This document shows positions 21,652-31,990 of a stretch of DNA of 64,000 bases, piece by piece (the stretch's first letter is position 1; every line of letters begins with the position of its first letter). The translations under genes and the position numbers were made by a program. The notes below the pieces were generated by a model that was given only the letters and a program-made list of their open reading frames with translations, was not told the DNA's origin and did not search any database. Source of the DNA: Parapristionchus giblindavisi (taxonomy: Eukaryota; Nematoda; Chromadorea; Rhabditida; Diplogasteridae); contig CALSFV010000029.1 of NCBI GenBank assembly GCA_943737045.1, positions 248,001 through 312,000 of the forward strand, in the 5' to 3' direction.

Positions 21652-24037
21652 ATGGAATTTGCAAAGCGTGATGAATACTCGGTAAACCGAAGGGGAGATT
21701 TCTATCAAATTTCTAACGGTACGAGCAAACTATGAAAACTGTTGTTATTGTATTGAACAATTAAGATGAGTTTGTTCTCCATTCGTTTGAAGAAATCACA
21801 TGGATCAGAGGGTTTGTTATTATTTTTAATGTTTCTACTAAATATTCAGGTATTTTATAATGGAATTAATCTGTAACTAATATACGCGACATGCAGTGCT
21901 AATATTTATTTTGAGAACGATGCGGGCAGAAAAATTTTTTAAATCCGTTAGGATCTTCCAAAGATTCGGAATTATTGATAATGGTTACTTCTTCGGAAAC
22001 GTGAGTTTTATTGACATCCGTTTTTCTCATTTCAAATTAATTAAACTGCAGGACGGTATAGCAAAAAAAGCTGAGCTATTAAACGAAAGGATCGTCATCA
22101 CCGAAGCGATAAAGGTAACTATTATTTACAGATTTTTATATCGATATTTATATTGTTGTTGTACATCTACATAAACACATTTTACAGCCTGGAAATGTCG
22201 ATAAATCATTAATAAGCAAGAATGAATGTTTGAACTATTTTATGAAAAGTGTTGAGCATCCAAATGGATTATTGGCTTTTTCGTTCAATGAAGATTGTGA
22301 ATCAAGTAGAGGAGTTGAGTGTATTTCTCTTGAGGATCTAAGTAAATTTTCTTCATTTCACGTTTCTCAGTAAGTTATATTTAATACTTTTGATAAAATT
22401 GATTCGAAATATAATATTAAATATATGTATTTCAAGGAACATGTCAATTGGTATAATAAATAATGACGAAAAGGCCTCCATACGTCGCTATCAGCCTAAC
22501 TCTGATATGTATAGGGAAAGGAATGGATTGCCAATGGTACGTTTTAATCGCAGGGCTATTTAAATTAGAATATCTACAGGTTAATTCAAGATCAGTGTTA
22601 TTCAATCATTGGATCTTTTACATGTCCCGGGATAAGAAACTTGTATCGGTGAATATAAATGATCTATCATGTGAAATTGTGAAATGTAAAATATCGAAGT
22701 ATGCCGAAGTTATTTTAATTACGTGAAGTTAAATGAGAATATTCAGTTTCAAATATAACCCGATAATTGTTGGAATTGACACGAAAGGTGTTTTGAATGT
22801 GCAGACGTACAGCAAGACAATACGTTTTGGAGGAACAAAATATTCTACTCACATTTATTCCACTCGCCTACCTGAGAAATATATTGTGAGTCCATCGTAT
22901 TTTTACCCTCTCCCTTTACCTTTTATACTTCTTTTAAGATAAAAGTAGATGGCATAAATAGAATTGAAAGTTCGTTGTATTCTGAGCTTGAGGACTTCCA
23001 GTGCTGTGAAATATGCACGGAAAAGTTTGGTTAGTCTATCTTCCATTTAACTCAAATTAGCTTTGCTCAACCACTTTCTTGTTTTAATCGATTTTTTTGA
23101 AGATTCACATATCCGAGTTCCTCATACTCTTCATTGTGGTCATACATTCTGCAAAAAATGCATTGAAGCAGTCAAAAAAGAAGATTGGTATGTTTCATGA
23201 ATCAAATTCTCAATTTAAACAATATTGATTACAGCTACTCTTGCCCATATTGCCGAAGAATAAATAAAATTGTTGATGGTCAATTTTTCGCAATCAACCG
23301 ACTTGCGCTCAGTGAGCCTTAGTTTTACGCATCAAAAATTAAACATCTTACAAAATATGTTTACAGAACTATCTGAACTGAAGAGTAATGAGACAAAGTA
23401 TGGTACATTTTCTGAATGTTTCCATTGTAAGAAGGTGTGCAACTTATTGATATGACCTATTTCTTTTCCATCGATATTTTGTAATTTTCAGAATGTTCAA
23501 ACATCTCAAATTAGAATTTGTGGTGAGCTCAATTGTATACTGGTAAGAAAGTTTAATATTTAGTCGCTTAGAGTAATATAAAATTATTTCAGTACGATAA
23601 ACCTGTTTGTGGGAGCTGTTCTTATGAAGAATCTCATATTGGCCATGCAACTGTTAAATATGATCAAAAGGTGCAATTAGATTTTTTTAAAATTTCAAAT
23701 TCACACATGGTAAAAGATAATAGACAATTTAAGCAACGTTTTTACGTTGAATATCAGCAAAAAAACAATTTTTGATAAAGGGGTGATGAAAAATTTATGA
23801 AAATTATATTTACTCAGCTCCGTACTAAATCACAAGAATGTGCTAAAATGAAGAACGAAGAAATAGAATCGAAAAAGGATGAAAGAATATCGAAGTATAA
23901 ATTAAGTACATCTATTAGATTTGCTAAAGTGAGTTCAGTTTATTTCTACTGATAATTGCAAGCTCATTTAAAAATAAATTTGTATCACTGAGATTTTTTT
24001 TCAGGAACAATTATCCAAGTATTTATCATTATTATAA
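21652..24037 (+). CDS. RING/B-box/coiled-coil (TRIM-like) protein, right copy
   Basis: Exons: 21652-21718, 21766-21811, an uncertain junction, about 21897-22000, 22052-22114, 22188-22369, 22437-22536, 22580-22698, 22747-22885, 22939-23029, 23103-23187, 23235-23311, 23367-23434, 23492-23542, 23593-23670, 23818-23928, 24005-24037. All joins after 21897 keep phase with GT/AG sites. RING C3HC4 is CEIC, LHCGHTFCKKC, CPYC; the B-box is CFHC, RIC, NC, CGSC, HIGH. The family acts as E3 ubiquitin ligases. Between exons 2 and 4 an in-frame TAA (21878-21880) is avoided only by a 24 bp intron, so the start may instead be the ATG at 21896 or 21920. The end is shortened by a 22 bp deletion, removing the hydrophobic tail of the left copy. 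It lies in the inverted duplication, head to head with the left copy. Confidence 0.7.
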
Positions 24038-24106
24038 TGTTTTTCTTGTATTGTTTTCCTATGATCTTGTCCTTTCTCTATATTTTAAATATATCGGAAC
24101 CATTTA

Positions 24107-24112
24107 AATAAA
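24107..24112 (+). terminator. polyadenylation signal AATAAA of the right TRIM-like copy
   Basis: AATAAA lies 70 bp after the stop at 24037. It is conserved, inverted, in the left arm (TTTATT near 11545). Confidence 0.6.
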
Positions 24113-24137
24113 GGCTTTGTTATTGTTACTGTTATTA

Positions 24138-24242
24138 CCTTTGTCAACCATCTCTTCAACGCTCTACGCTCTCTCGTAGTTAGAGAACAGAGAAATAGTG
24201 TGCGCAATGAAAAGACCATTGAGAGAGGTCACTCTTCTTTTA
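24138..24242. mobile_element. ~105 bp palindromic MITE family, copy in the right arm only
   Basis: CCTTTGTCAACCATCTCTTC and GAAAAGACCATTGAGAGAGG form inverted arms around CTCTCGTAGTTAGAGAACAG. The left arm of the duplication lacks it between its inverse polyadenylation signal and CCTCCGACGTTTTT, so it entered after duplication. Confidence 0.8.
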
Positions 24243-24559
24243 AAAAACGTCGGAGGTGCGTTATTTAGATAATACGACATGGATACTTTTTTCATGAAAA
24301 ATGAATTGGACAAGCGTGATCATCATCAAATTCTGCCCCTAGGAGCATTATCCACAAATCTTATTGTTAGCACGATCAGGAGACGAGAAAAGACTAAAAC
24401 GCGATTTCACGTCGTCTAGCCTGAACGTTGGATCTAGGTGCTAAATGAACATGACCATCGTCATGCGCACCCTTGAGAACCCTGAGCCCCAAATTTTGAT
24501 TTTTTAAAACTATGCCTGACTATCATGAACTACTATTATTACACAAATCATGGTTTAAA

Positions 24560-25280
24560 AAAACACATTTATCAAGAGTTCGTTATGATCTGGTGTGCAT
24601 GGAATTTACAATTCTTGCTCTTGACTCCGTTTAGGAAGTTACATCCAACTGTCTTCCTGTCATGGTTATATTCCTTGATAAAGTCTGTATTTATATTGAC
24701 TCAAAATATTATTTTGATTGCTTTCCTGGATCAAAGAGTCCCATGACTTTTGGCCGATACTGGACATTTAATGGATTAATTTCTGGATTCCACTTTGTGG
24801 TTAGCGCAGATGTATAGAGAACATCAAGATACGATACTTTGACCGATGAAGAAAGTAAACCCATTGATTTGTGAAGGAGCCCTGTCATGACCCGATAACA
24901 CGTCCAACACCATGTTTATTTTTCACCTAAACCACCGTTGAGGCCAGACGACGTCGTGTTGTAATCGCGTTTTCAGTCTTTTATCCTCAACCGATGGTAC
25001 TGAAATTTGCAGACTATACCGTCAGGGGCAGAATTTGATGACGATCATGCCTGTCTAATTTATTTTTCTTTGAAAAAGTTTCAAAATTCGAACTTCTCTC
25101 AAAGGCAAAAGTGTATTTTTCGAGATATCGGATCGTAATGGCTTCAGGATGCCATATAAAAATTCAGCCAATTTCCGATAGGTACTTTCGAGAAAATCAA
25201 CTTGTAGTGTAGTTATTTTGCTATTGGAGTGGAGGCAAGAGGCGAGAGAGCAGAGAGGCAGGTAAGGCGACCGACATGGA
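24560..25280. repeat. mosaic of three dispersed repeats, no gene
   Basis: 24655-24895 matches 30100-30350 and, inverted, 29770-29990 and 31610-31830 (GGACATTTAATGGATTAATT, AACCCATTGATTTGTGA). 24915-25110 matches the 11225-11500 family. 25080-25280 matches 26935-27190 inverted (GAGGCAGGTAAGGCGACCGA). The ~70-residue frame at 24525 is part of the repeat. Confidence 0.65.
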
Positions 25281-25390
25281 TAGGGGGGGGGGCGATCGTT
25301 TTGCCAACGATCGTTTGCACAACAACTTAAATCGGTTGTTATTTGGCGTATGGCAACCAAAGTTGTACCATTGCTGTCAGTGGGAGTGTA

Positions 25391-25669
25391 CGGTATATTA
25401 TAGAATTAAAACTGTCCGAACAATACAAATTACGCTCTTTGCCGTGCAATATTCAGACTCCGCCCACTTCTTCGCGCGACATACCATTTTCTCTAATTTT
25501 ATCGAATTTTATGGCGTTTCCTCATCATTTCACAGGACTTTCAATAAAATAAAATTATATGCATTGAAAAAACGTTCGAAAAACCTTCCGAAAATTTGGA
25601 GTGCGTTTTTCTCAACGGTGGAGAAGTTTTGCGTGGTGTATGCAAAACTTTTGTAATTCTATAATACCG
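25391..25669. mobile_element. 279 bp MITE with TA target duplication
   Basis: Ends CGGTATATTATAGAATT and inverse AATTCTATAATACCG are flanked by TA (25389-25390 and 25670-25671). The short termini and TA target suggest a Tc1/mariner-type non-autonomous element. Confidence 0.6.
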
Positions 25670-25852
25670 TAACCGTCAAGAATCGCGAACTGATTTTTTT
25701 CAGTCGACTCATGTCGACGCGTTCATGGTTGAACTTGGCCGAAGTCGAAAAATTCATGATAGCTCGAGGCCAAATACAAGTTGCCATTATATCAATAGTG
25801 AGCCAACTTTTCTCTTTCTGGGTACCGTAACCCGAACTACCCTAATCTACAG

Positions 25853-26935
25853 GGTGCGCCATAATTACCCGGACTGTTGTCTCCATATGAATCTCCCCTT
25901 GGAAATGTGACCTATGTGATATAGTTCATGGTAAAGCTTATCAAGAATATGGGCAGCAGTACTGTACTAGCGAATCTCGTTGTGTTCTCTTTTAGCTCTG
26001 ACACGGGCCTTGAGTCTCCTCGTATGCGACTGCCTATTCCCGCGGGGCAATGTCATCGAGTTCGTTCCATTCCATGGGAAGGGGAACCTTGAGGGAGTCG
26101 AGGGTCTGGTGCTTGGTAGAGGACATCTTTGCCTACCACACCTCCAAACACTGCAGTCGAGGAGGTTGAGATCGGTAAAATTCGGAAGCCATTCAGTGTG
26201 ATGGATGTAGCCGAGTTCGTGGGTAAAAAACCACGACTGGGTGAACTTTGTCATGTGATTGACGACTGAATCTTACCGAAAGGTCTAGTGGTCCTGACCG
26301 AAGTGGGTATGGTATCGGAGTAAAAGCGCGTCTTCGAGGATGCGCTTGGTATAATACTCCTTATTGATCTAGAGGCATGGAGTGGCATGGAGGAGAGGGG
26401 ACTTTCATGTTGGGCAAACGCAGCTAAAACCTTGGCTTATTGTGGATGACTGATATTACCCATGACCCCAGCTCTCTTGTAGGATTCTTCAAGATCAGAG
26501 GCAATGATTCTGTTGTTCTTGATATTCAGGTTGCTTTCGAAGGTAAGATATTCTTATCCCTGAACATAGTGTGAAGTGCGCGGACCTGGCGCAATGCAGA
26601 AACAGTTGAGGGTTCCGTTCTCAGCGGTGCTTGATCTGCCGCTCATTCGGTTAATACAGTTTACGGTACCTGTAACGGAGAAGAGTCAGCTGAGACTGGA
26701 GGAGACAACGAACGGAATTGTTCGAGATATCGAGCCTGCAGATGGTAAACGTGTGGTTTCGAAACACCATCTTTCGGATGCGATCTCGGTTCGTAGCGGT
26801 GGAAACTGAGATCGGTCTACCTCTGCCCGGACGTACCTCGTTAGTACCAAGATCTTGGTATCTGATATCGGTATCGCATACATCCGACTCGTGAACGCCG
26901 AGCTGATGAACGATGCCACTCTGTTGTTGTACACT
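25853..26935 (-). pseudogene. decayed Tc1/mariner (IS630-like) transposase element
   Basis: On the minus strand a helix-turn-helix/linker block (VRPGRGRPISV) is visible near 26830. Further on come INKEYYTKRILEDALL, HFGQDH, a DS in the position of the second catalytic aspartate (DSVVNH), NFTDLNLLDCSVW (family form SPDLNPLDYSVW, third catalytic aspartate) and RLKARVRAKREH at the C-terminus. These are in family order but interrupted by many stops and shifts. The 3' end (26254-25967) is the longest intact part. The outer end CAGGGTGCGCCATAATTACC after TA at 25853 looks like a terminal repeat; the other end is unclear. Confidence 0.7.
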
Positions 26936-27190
26936 TGAGAAGGAGTGGAGGCAAGAGGCGAGAGAGTGTGGTGGTGCGAGAGTGCAGAGAGGCAGGTAAG
27001 GCGACCGACATGGATAGGAAGGGATTGCCTTCCCTTCAACCTTCTCTGCTCTCTCACAATACCAACACTCTCTCGCCTCTTGCCTTCATTTCAACGGCAA
27101 AATGACTACACTAAAAGTTGATTTTCTCGAAAGTACCTTCCGCAAATTGGCTGAATTTTTTTCAATGTGATCCTGAAGCCATTACGGTTC
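26936..27190. repeat. dispersed palindromic repeat
   Basis: GAGTGGAGGCAAGAGGCGAG at 26943 and inverse CTCTCGCCTCTTGCC at 27070 form a palindrome. The right flank matches 18960-19080 and, inverted, 25080-25215 (AATGACTACACTAA, TTGATTTTCTCGAAA, GAAGCCATTACGGTTCGAT-type blocks). Confidence 0.65.
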
Positions 27191-27469
27191 GATCTATGTA
27201 TCACTTTTGCCTTTGAGAGAAATTCAAATTTTGAAAATTTCAGAAACTTTTTCATGAAAAATGAATTAGACAGGCGTGATCGTCATCAAAGTCTGCAAAT
27301 TTTAGTACCCTTGGTTGAGGAGAAAAGACTGAAAACGCGATTTCAACTCGACGTCGTATGGCCTCAACGGTGGTTTAGGTGAAAAATAACCATGACCATT
27401 GTCATCAGCACCCTTGAAAACCCCGATCATCAAAATTATATTTTTTCACTGTGCCGGCACTTAGTCGAT

Positions 27470-28715
27470 TCTTACGCAAACGCTGTTGTGTTTGACGTGT
27501 TCTCTGTTTGCGCTTTTTGCAATACAGTCTATGCAAGTGCTATTGCACAGTATTCTGGTGTAAGCAATTTTTGTTTGAAAGCCGAACAGGAGAGCGAGCG
27601 TCAATTTTGAGAGAGTTTACATGTTGAGCGGTAGCTCATGCTTTAAAGATGAAGAGAAGAGTGTGATTGATAGCACGTTATCTCTGTAACATCATCGTGC
27701 AGAACATTTGCACATTTCCCTATTGTCCGTATAAAATGTACTTGCATAACTGCACTGCTACTGCTGCTAAACAGAGGAAGAACTATCGATTAACTCCCCA
27801 CTCTTTCCTCCTTTCCTTTCTCGCTCTCTCTGATCTACCTACTCTCTCACCGGTGCTCTCTCTCTAAACATAGAAATTCATTGTGGCAGTGGTTGGCTAC
27901 TCTCGAACCAAATAAACAAGTGTATTTTATAAGGTAAATAATAAAATTATTCTAAAATTAATCAATCGAACGTGATAAGTTTCACCGAATGCATAGAAGC
28001 GCACAAGAAGCGTAACTGATAATAGATAATACGCCACAAGCCTAGTTGAAAAAAACATTTAAAAATTCAGTTCACCATTGAGGTGAAACGCCTGTTTAAT
28101 CTATTGTTAGAATAGATCTAACAAGATCTAACAAGGAATGACTGGAATTCAGGAAAGAATTTCTCAAGAAATCATAAAATCATGGTTTATCAAAGAGTTT
28201 AAACAATGATAGAATAATCAATAAAACCGATTTACAAAAATACTAATTAAAATATCGACCTGGCAATGATGCAGGCGCATTCTCCTTGATCTTCTGAGGA
28301 ATTCTTCTGTTGACGATTTGATACCAAATCCTCATCCTGAAGAGCTACAAAGCTCCAAATTTGGCAATTTTCGGCGTTCAAAAAGTTTGACGACGTCGAA
28401 AGACGAAAGACGTCGTATGCAAAAAAGCTCGACGGTACCTTGTCAGGAACCATATGGACCATAGCTACCAAAACATAACCTCTCGATTATGTGCCACCGT
28501 TTATTCGAACTTTACTCGGCACGCGTGTTATACATGTATTCTATTATTGGAAATCTTTCCGCATAAGTATCAATTTCTCGTCACTCGATATGTAACGTTT
28601 AATTGTTATTTCTTTGCTTCCTAAGTTGTGGCATAGTATTTTATGTAATTCTCCACGATATCAATTGTTCACTATTTATCCTTGTAATGTCCATGAACTT
28701 GTACCGATTTTAGAA
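27470..28715. other. no supported gene
   Basis: Small unrelated open frames only. CTCTCTCT-rich patches occur near 27820-27870. Nothing with splice or motif support. Confidence 0.5.
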
Positions 28716-28837
28716 CAGAAAATTAGGACCTTTTAAATATCAGTGAATAATTGCACTAGAATAGCGAGTTGTCCTGATTCAGGGTTTCTGCCTGACAACA
28801 GACAGATATTGTCCTTATAGAATGCACTTGTGTACTC

Positions 28838-29040
28838 TGGTATTTCCAAACTAGTAGTTTACTTACGTGACGTCACAGACTAGCAGTTTACTGTTAGTTT
28901 ACTACGAGTGAAAGTACATTTGTCGAAATACATTACCGTATTATACACCACTTCTAGTAAACTTACGTTTAACTAACCGTAGACTTGCACGTCTACGGCT
29001 AGTGGGAAATATAAGTGAACTACTAGTTTGAAAATACCAG
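28838..29040. mobile_element. CRE-containing MITE, copy 3 (solo, unoccupied)
   Basis: Ends CTGGTATTTCCAAACTAGTAG and inverse TTTGAAAATACCAG, flanked by ACT on both sides. It contains GTGACGTCAC at 28867-28876 and an uninterrupted CACCACTTC, the site occupied by the 2.1 kb foldback in copy 1. Confidence 0.85.
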
Positions 29041-29309
29041 ACTAATTACCTTGCTACTGGCTGACAAACACAGAAATATTTTATGTGTCCCCCACACTTT
29101 CCCTACATTCCCTCCGGGCTCTCTATCTATCTCTCTCTCTCTCTCTCTGATCTACCCACTATCTCGCTTGGGCTGTCTCTAAACATAGAAGAGGAATTGT
29201 GGCTGTGGCTGGCCACTCCAATTAACCATGATTATTATATACGGTCAATAACGGTTCCTCGTGCACGAAACATAGAAATAGTATGAGGGATGATGAGACC
29301 AAATTTGCA

Positions 29310-30850
29310 AAATAATTTTCATATCGATCATATCTTCATGTGTCCGTCACTTTAGGTGTTACTTTATCAGTGTTTAAGAAAATATAAATAAATAATTTCT
29401 TAATAATAAACCAATATTTACTGATCTGATCTTTGATCTTGGTACTTGAGAGCATGTTCTTCACCTTCCCCATTCCATTTGTCCCTCATTTCATTTAACC
29501 TCGTGCAATTTTTTTATTATTCCATTAGAATTTCGCTTGCTGAAACATCTTTATGATGTACGAGGAATAAAACGGAAGAAAGGCATACTAGTTTTGTTTT
29601 CGGAAAGAGATGGGGAAGAGATCGTTTGTCATGTCTGAATCATGGCAACTAGATAATACAATATAACACAATACTTTATCACGTTCGCACATTGGTACGG
29701 TGGGTCATGACATTGGTACGGTGGGTCATGACATTGGTACGGTGGGTCTTGGGTGATGGCGGTGGGTCCTTCACAAATCAATGGGTTTACTTTCTTCATT
29801 GGTCAACGTGTCGTATCTTAATGTTCTCTATACATCTGCGCTAACCACGAAGTAGAATACAGAAATTAATCCATTAAATGCACAATATCGGGTAAAAGTC
29901 ATGAGACACTTTTTCATTTTTATAACTTTTGATCCAGGAAAAGAATATAACCATGATTGGTGTAATTGCAGTAGTTCATGGTAGAAAGTTCTGAGACTTC
30001 CTTCAAAAGAGAAAACTATTTCTGTTTTCGGAAAGAGAAGATATAATGGAGAAGAGATCGTTGCTCATTCCCCCCTCCCCCCAAGTTACATCCAACAGTC
30101 TTCCTGTCATGATTATATTACTTGATAAAGTCTGTATATTGACTCAAAAGATTAGTTTGATTGCTTTCCTGGATCAAAAGTTATAAAAAATGAAAAAGTG
30201 TCCCATTACTTGGCCGATACTGGACATTTAATGGATTAATTTCTGGATTCAACTTTGTGGTTGGCGCAGATGTATAGAGTACATCAAGATACGATACGTT
30301 GACCGATGAATGGAAGAGAGTAAACCCATTGATTTGTGATGGACCCCTGTCATGACCCCCCCCCCCCTCATGACCCCACCCACCGTACCAATGTCATGAC
30401 CCACCGTACCAAAGTGCGAATAAGTATTGCATTGTATTGTATTGTATTATCTAGTTACCATGATTTATGTTATCCTTCCGAAAACAGAAATAGTATGCTT
30501 TTCTTCCGTTTATTTTTTCTTGCAGCATAAAGATGTTTCAGCAAGCGAAATACGAATGAAATTTTTAAAAATGCACGAGGATAAATGTAATAAGGTATAA
30601 TTTATATGATGAAGGGGTCTCAGAACACGCTCTCAAATACCAAGATCAAAGATGGGAGTGGTAAATATTCGTTTTATTATTAAGAAATTATTTGTTTATG
30701 TTTTCTTAAACTCTGATAAAGTAACGCCTAAAGTGATGGCCACAAGATGATATCATCGATGTGAAACATAACGCGAAAGTTGTTAAATCGAGAATAATAG
30801 AAGAGACGACTCTCCGCTTTTTACACGTGTTTCTTATCTTCCTATTAAAA
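29310..30850. mobile_element. large inverted repeat built from dispersed families
   Basis: 29310-29760 and about 30350-30850 are inverse complements in mosaic form: TTAAGAAAATATAAATAAAT, CATCTTTATG, CAACTAGATAATACAATA and GGTACGGTGGGTCATGACAT. Inner arms at 29770-29990 and 30090-30350 match each other inverted. ATTGGTACGGTGGGTCATGAC is tandemly repeated three times at about 29692-29750. No coding sequence. Confidence 0.65.
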
Positions 30851-30962
30851 GGAGCGTAACCTCACTCAATGGTCTCTTCGACGCGCAATGCTCTCTCGTT
30901 GTTAGAGAACAGAGAATATTGTGCGCAATGAAGAGACCATTGAGTGAGGTAACGCTCCTTTT
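30848..30962. mobile_element. ~115 bp palindromic MITE family, best preserved copy
   Basis: AAAGGAGCGTAACCTCACTC and GAGTGAGGTAACGCTCCTTT are perfect inverted ends, with GGTCTCTTCGACGCGCAATG inside. Confidence 0.9.
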
Positions 30963-31019
30963 AAAACGCGCTCTCTGTAAGGGCGGTAGAGGGAGGGCTC
31001 AAAGTTTCAAAATCATCCT

Positions 31020-31260
31020 AGACCGTTCATATTTAGTGGATAGAGTCTCTAGGGGTGGGATACACTTCAGCCAAAAAATTGACCCGAAATATCCATTTTT
31101 GATCTACCAAAAGTGAAAATTTCAAATTGATTTTTTCCTATCGTGTCATATATCATTCGAAAGATCGTTGAAAGTTATATAAAACTGACAAGATTCAAAA
31201 TATTTGGTTTAATAGTTTTTCAGAAAAATCCGAATTTACGGAAAAAAGGCCAGGTTTTTT
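31020..31260 (-). repeat. possible diverged relative of the 321 bp satellite, inverted
   Basis: The inverse complement of 31141-31167 matches the satellite segment CGGTCTTTCATATGGTATAT and GACACGA at 23 of 27 positions, followed by TAGG as in some monomers. GATCAAA then occurs at nearly the same spacing (32 versus 35 bp), and TTTTGAA occurs on the other side. The remainder is too diverged to align by eye. Confidence 0.4.
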
Positions 31261-31379
31261 CCTTTCGTTAAAATGCAGACCACGTTCCCATTAATTCCCC
31301 TCTCTGCGCAGTTGATATCTTATGTAAAAATGGATGGGCTATCCGAATATCACAACTATTTTAATCTCGAAACATAAAC

Positions 31380-31990
31380 ATTAGATATCCCTTATTTCAT
31401 TTATCCTCGTGCATTTAAAAAAATTTCATTCGTATTTCGCTTGCTGAAACATCTTTATGCTGCAAGAAAAAATAAATGGAAGAAAAGCATACTATTTCTG
31501 TTTTCGGAAGGAGAACATATAATGGGGAAGAGATCGTTTATCGTGCCTGAATCATGGTAACTAGATAATACAATACAATACAATGCAATACTTATTCGCA
31601 CGTATCTTTATGTACTCTATACATCTGCGCTAACCACAAAGTGGAATCCCGAAATTAATCCATTAAACGTCCAGTATCGGCCAAGTAATGGGACACTTTT
31701 TTCATTTTTAATAACTTTTGATCCAGGAAAGCAATCAAACTAATCTTTTGAGTCAATATACAGACTTTATCAAGTAATATAATCATGACAGGAAGACTGT
31801 TGGATGTAACTTGGGGGGGGGAATGAGCAAAGATCTCTTCCCCATTATATCTTCTCTTTCCGAAAACAGAAATAGTTTTTCTTTTGAAGGAAGTCTAAGA
31901 ACTTGCTTTTAAGATCAAAGATCAGATCAGTAAATATTGGTTTATTATTAAGAAATTATTTATTTATATTTTCTTAAACTCTGATAAAGT
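31380..31990. repeat. dispersed repeats, cut off by the satellite array
   Basis: 31380-31560 matches 29490-29640, 31610-31830 matches 30100-30350 inverted, and 31900-31990 matches 30690-30725 and 29340-29440 inverted. The last copy stops at CTCTGATAAAGT, immediately before the first satellite monomer, where other copies continue with AACGCCTAAAG. Confidence 0.75.

Noticed and set aside
25276..25656. 126-codon plus-strand frame
   Set aside because: It lies mainly inside a TA-flanked MITE with inverted ends and has no domain signature.
26686..27057. 123-codon minus-strand frame
   Set aside because: It runs from a palindromic dispersed repeat into the wrong frame of the decayed transposase.
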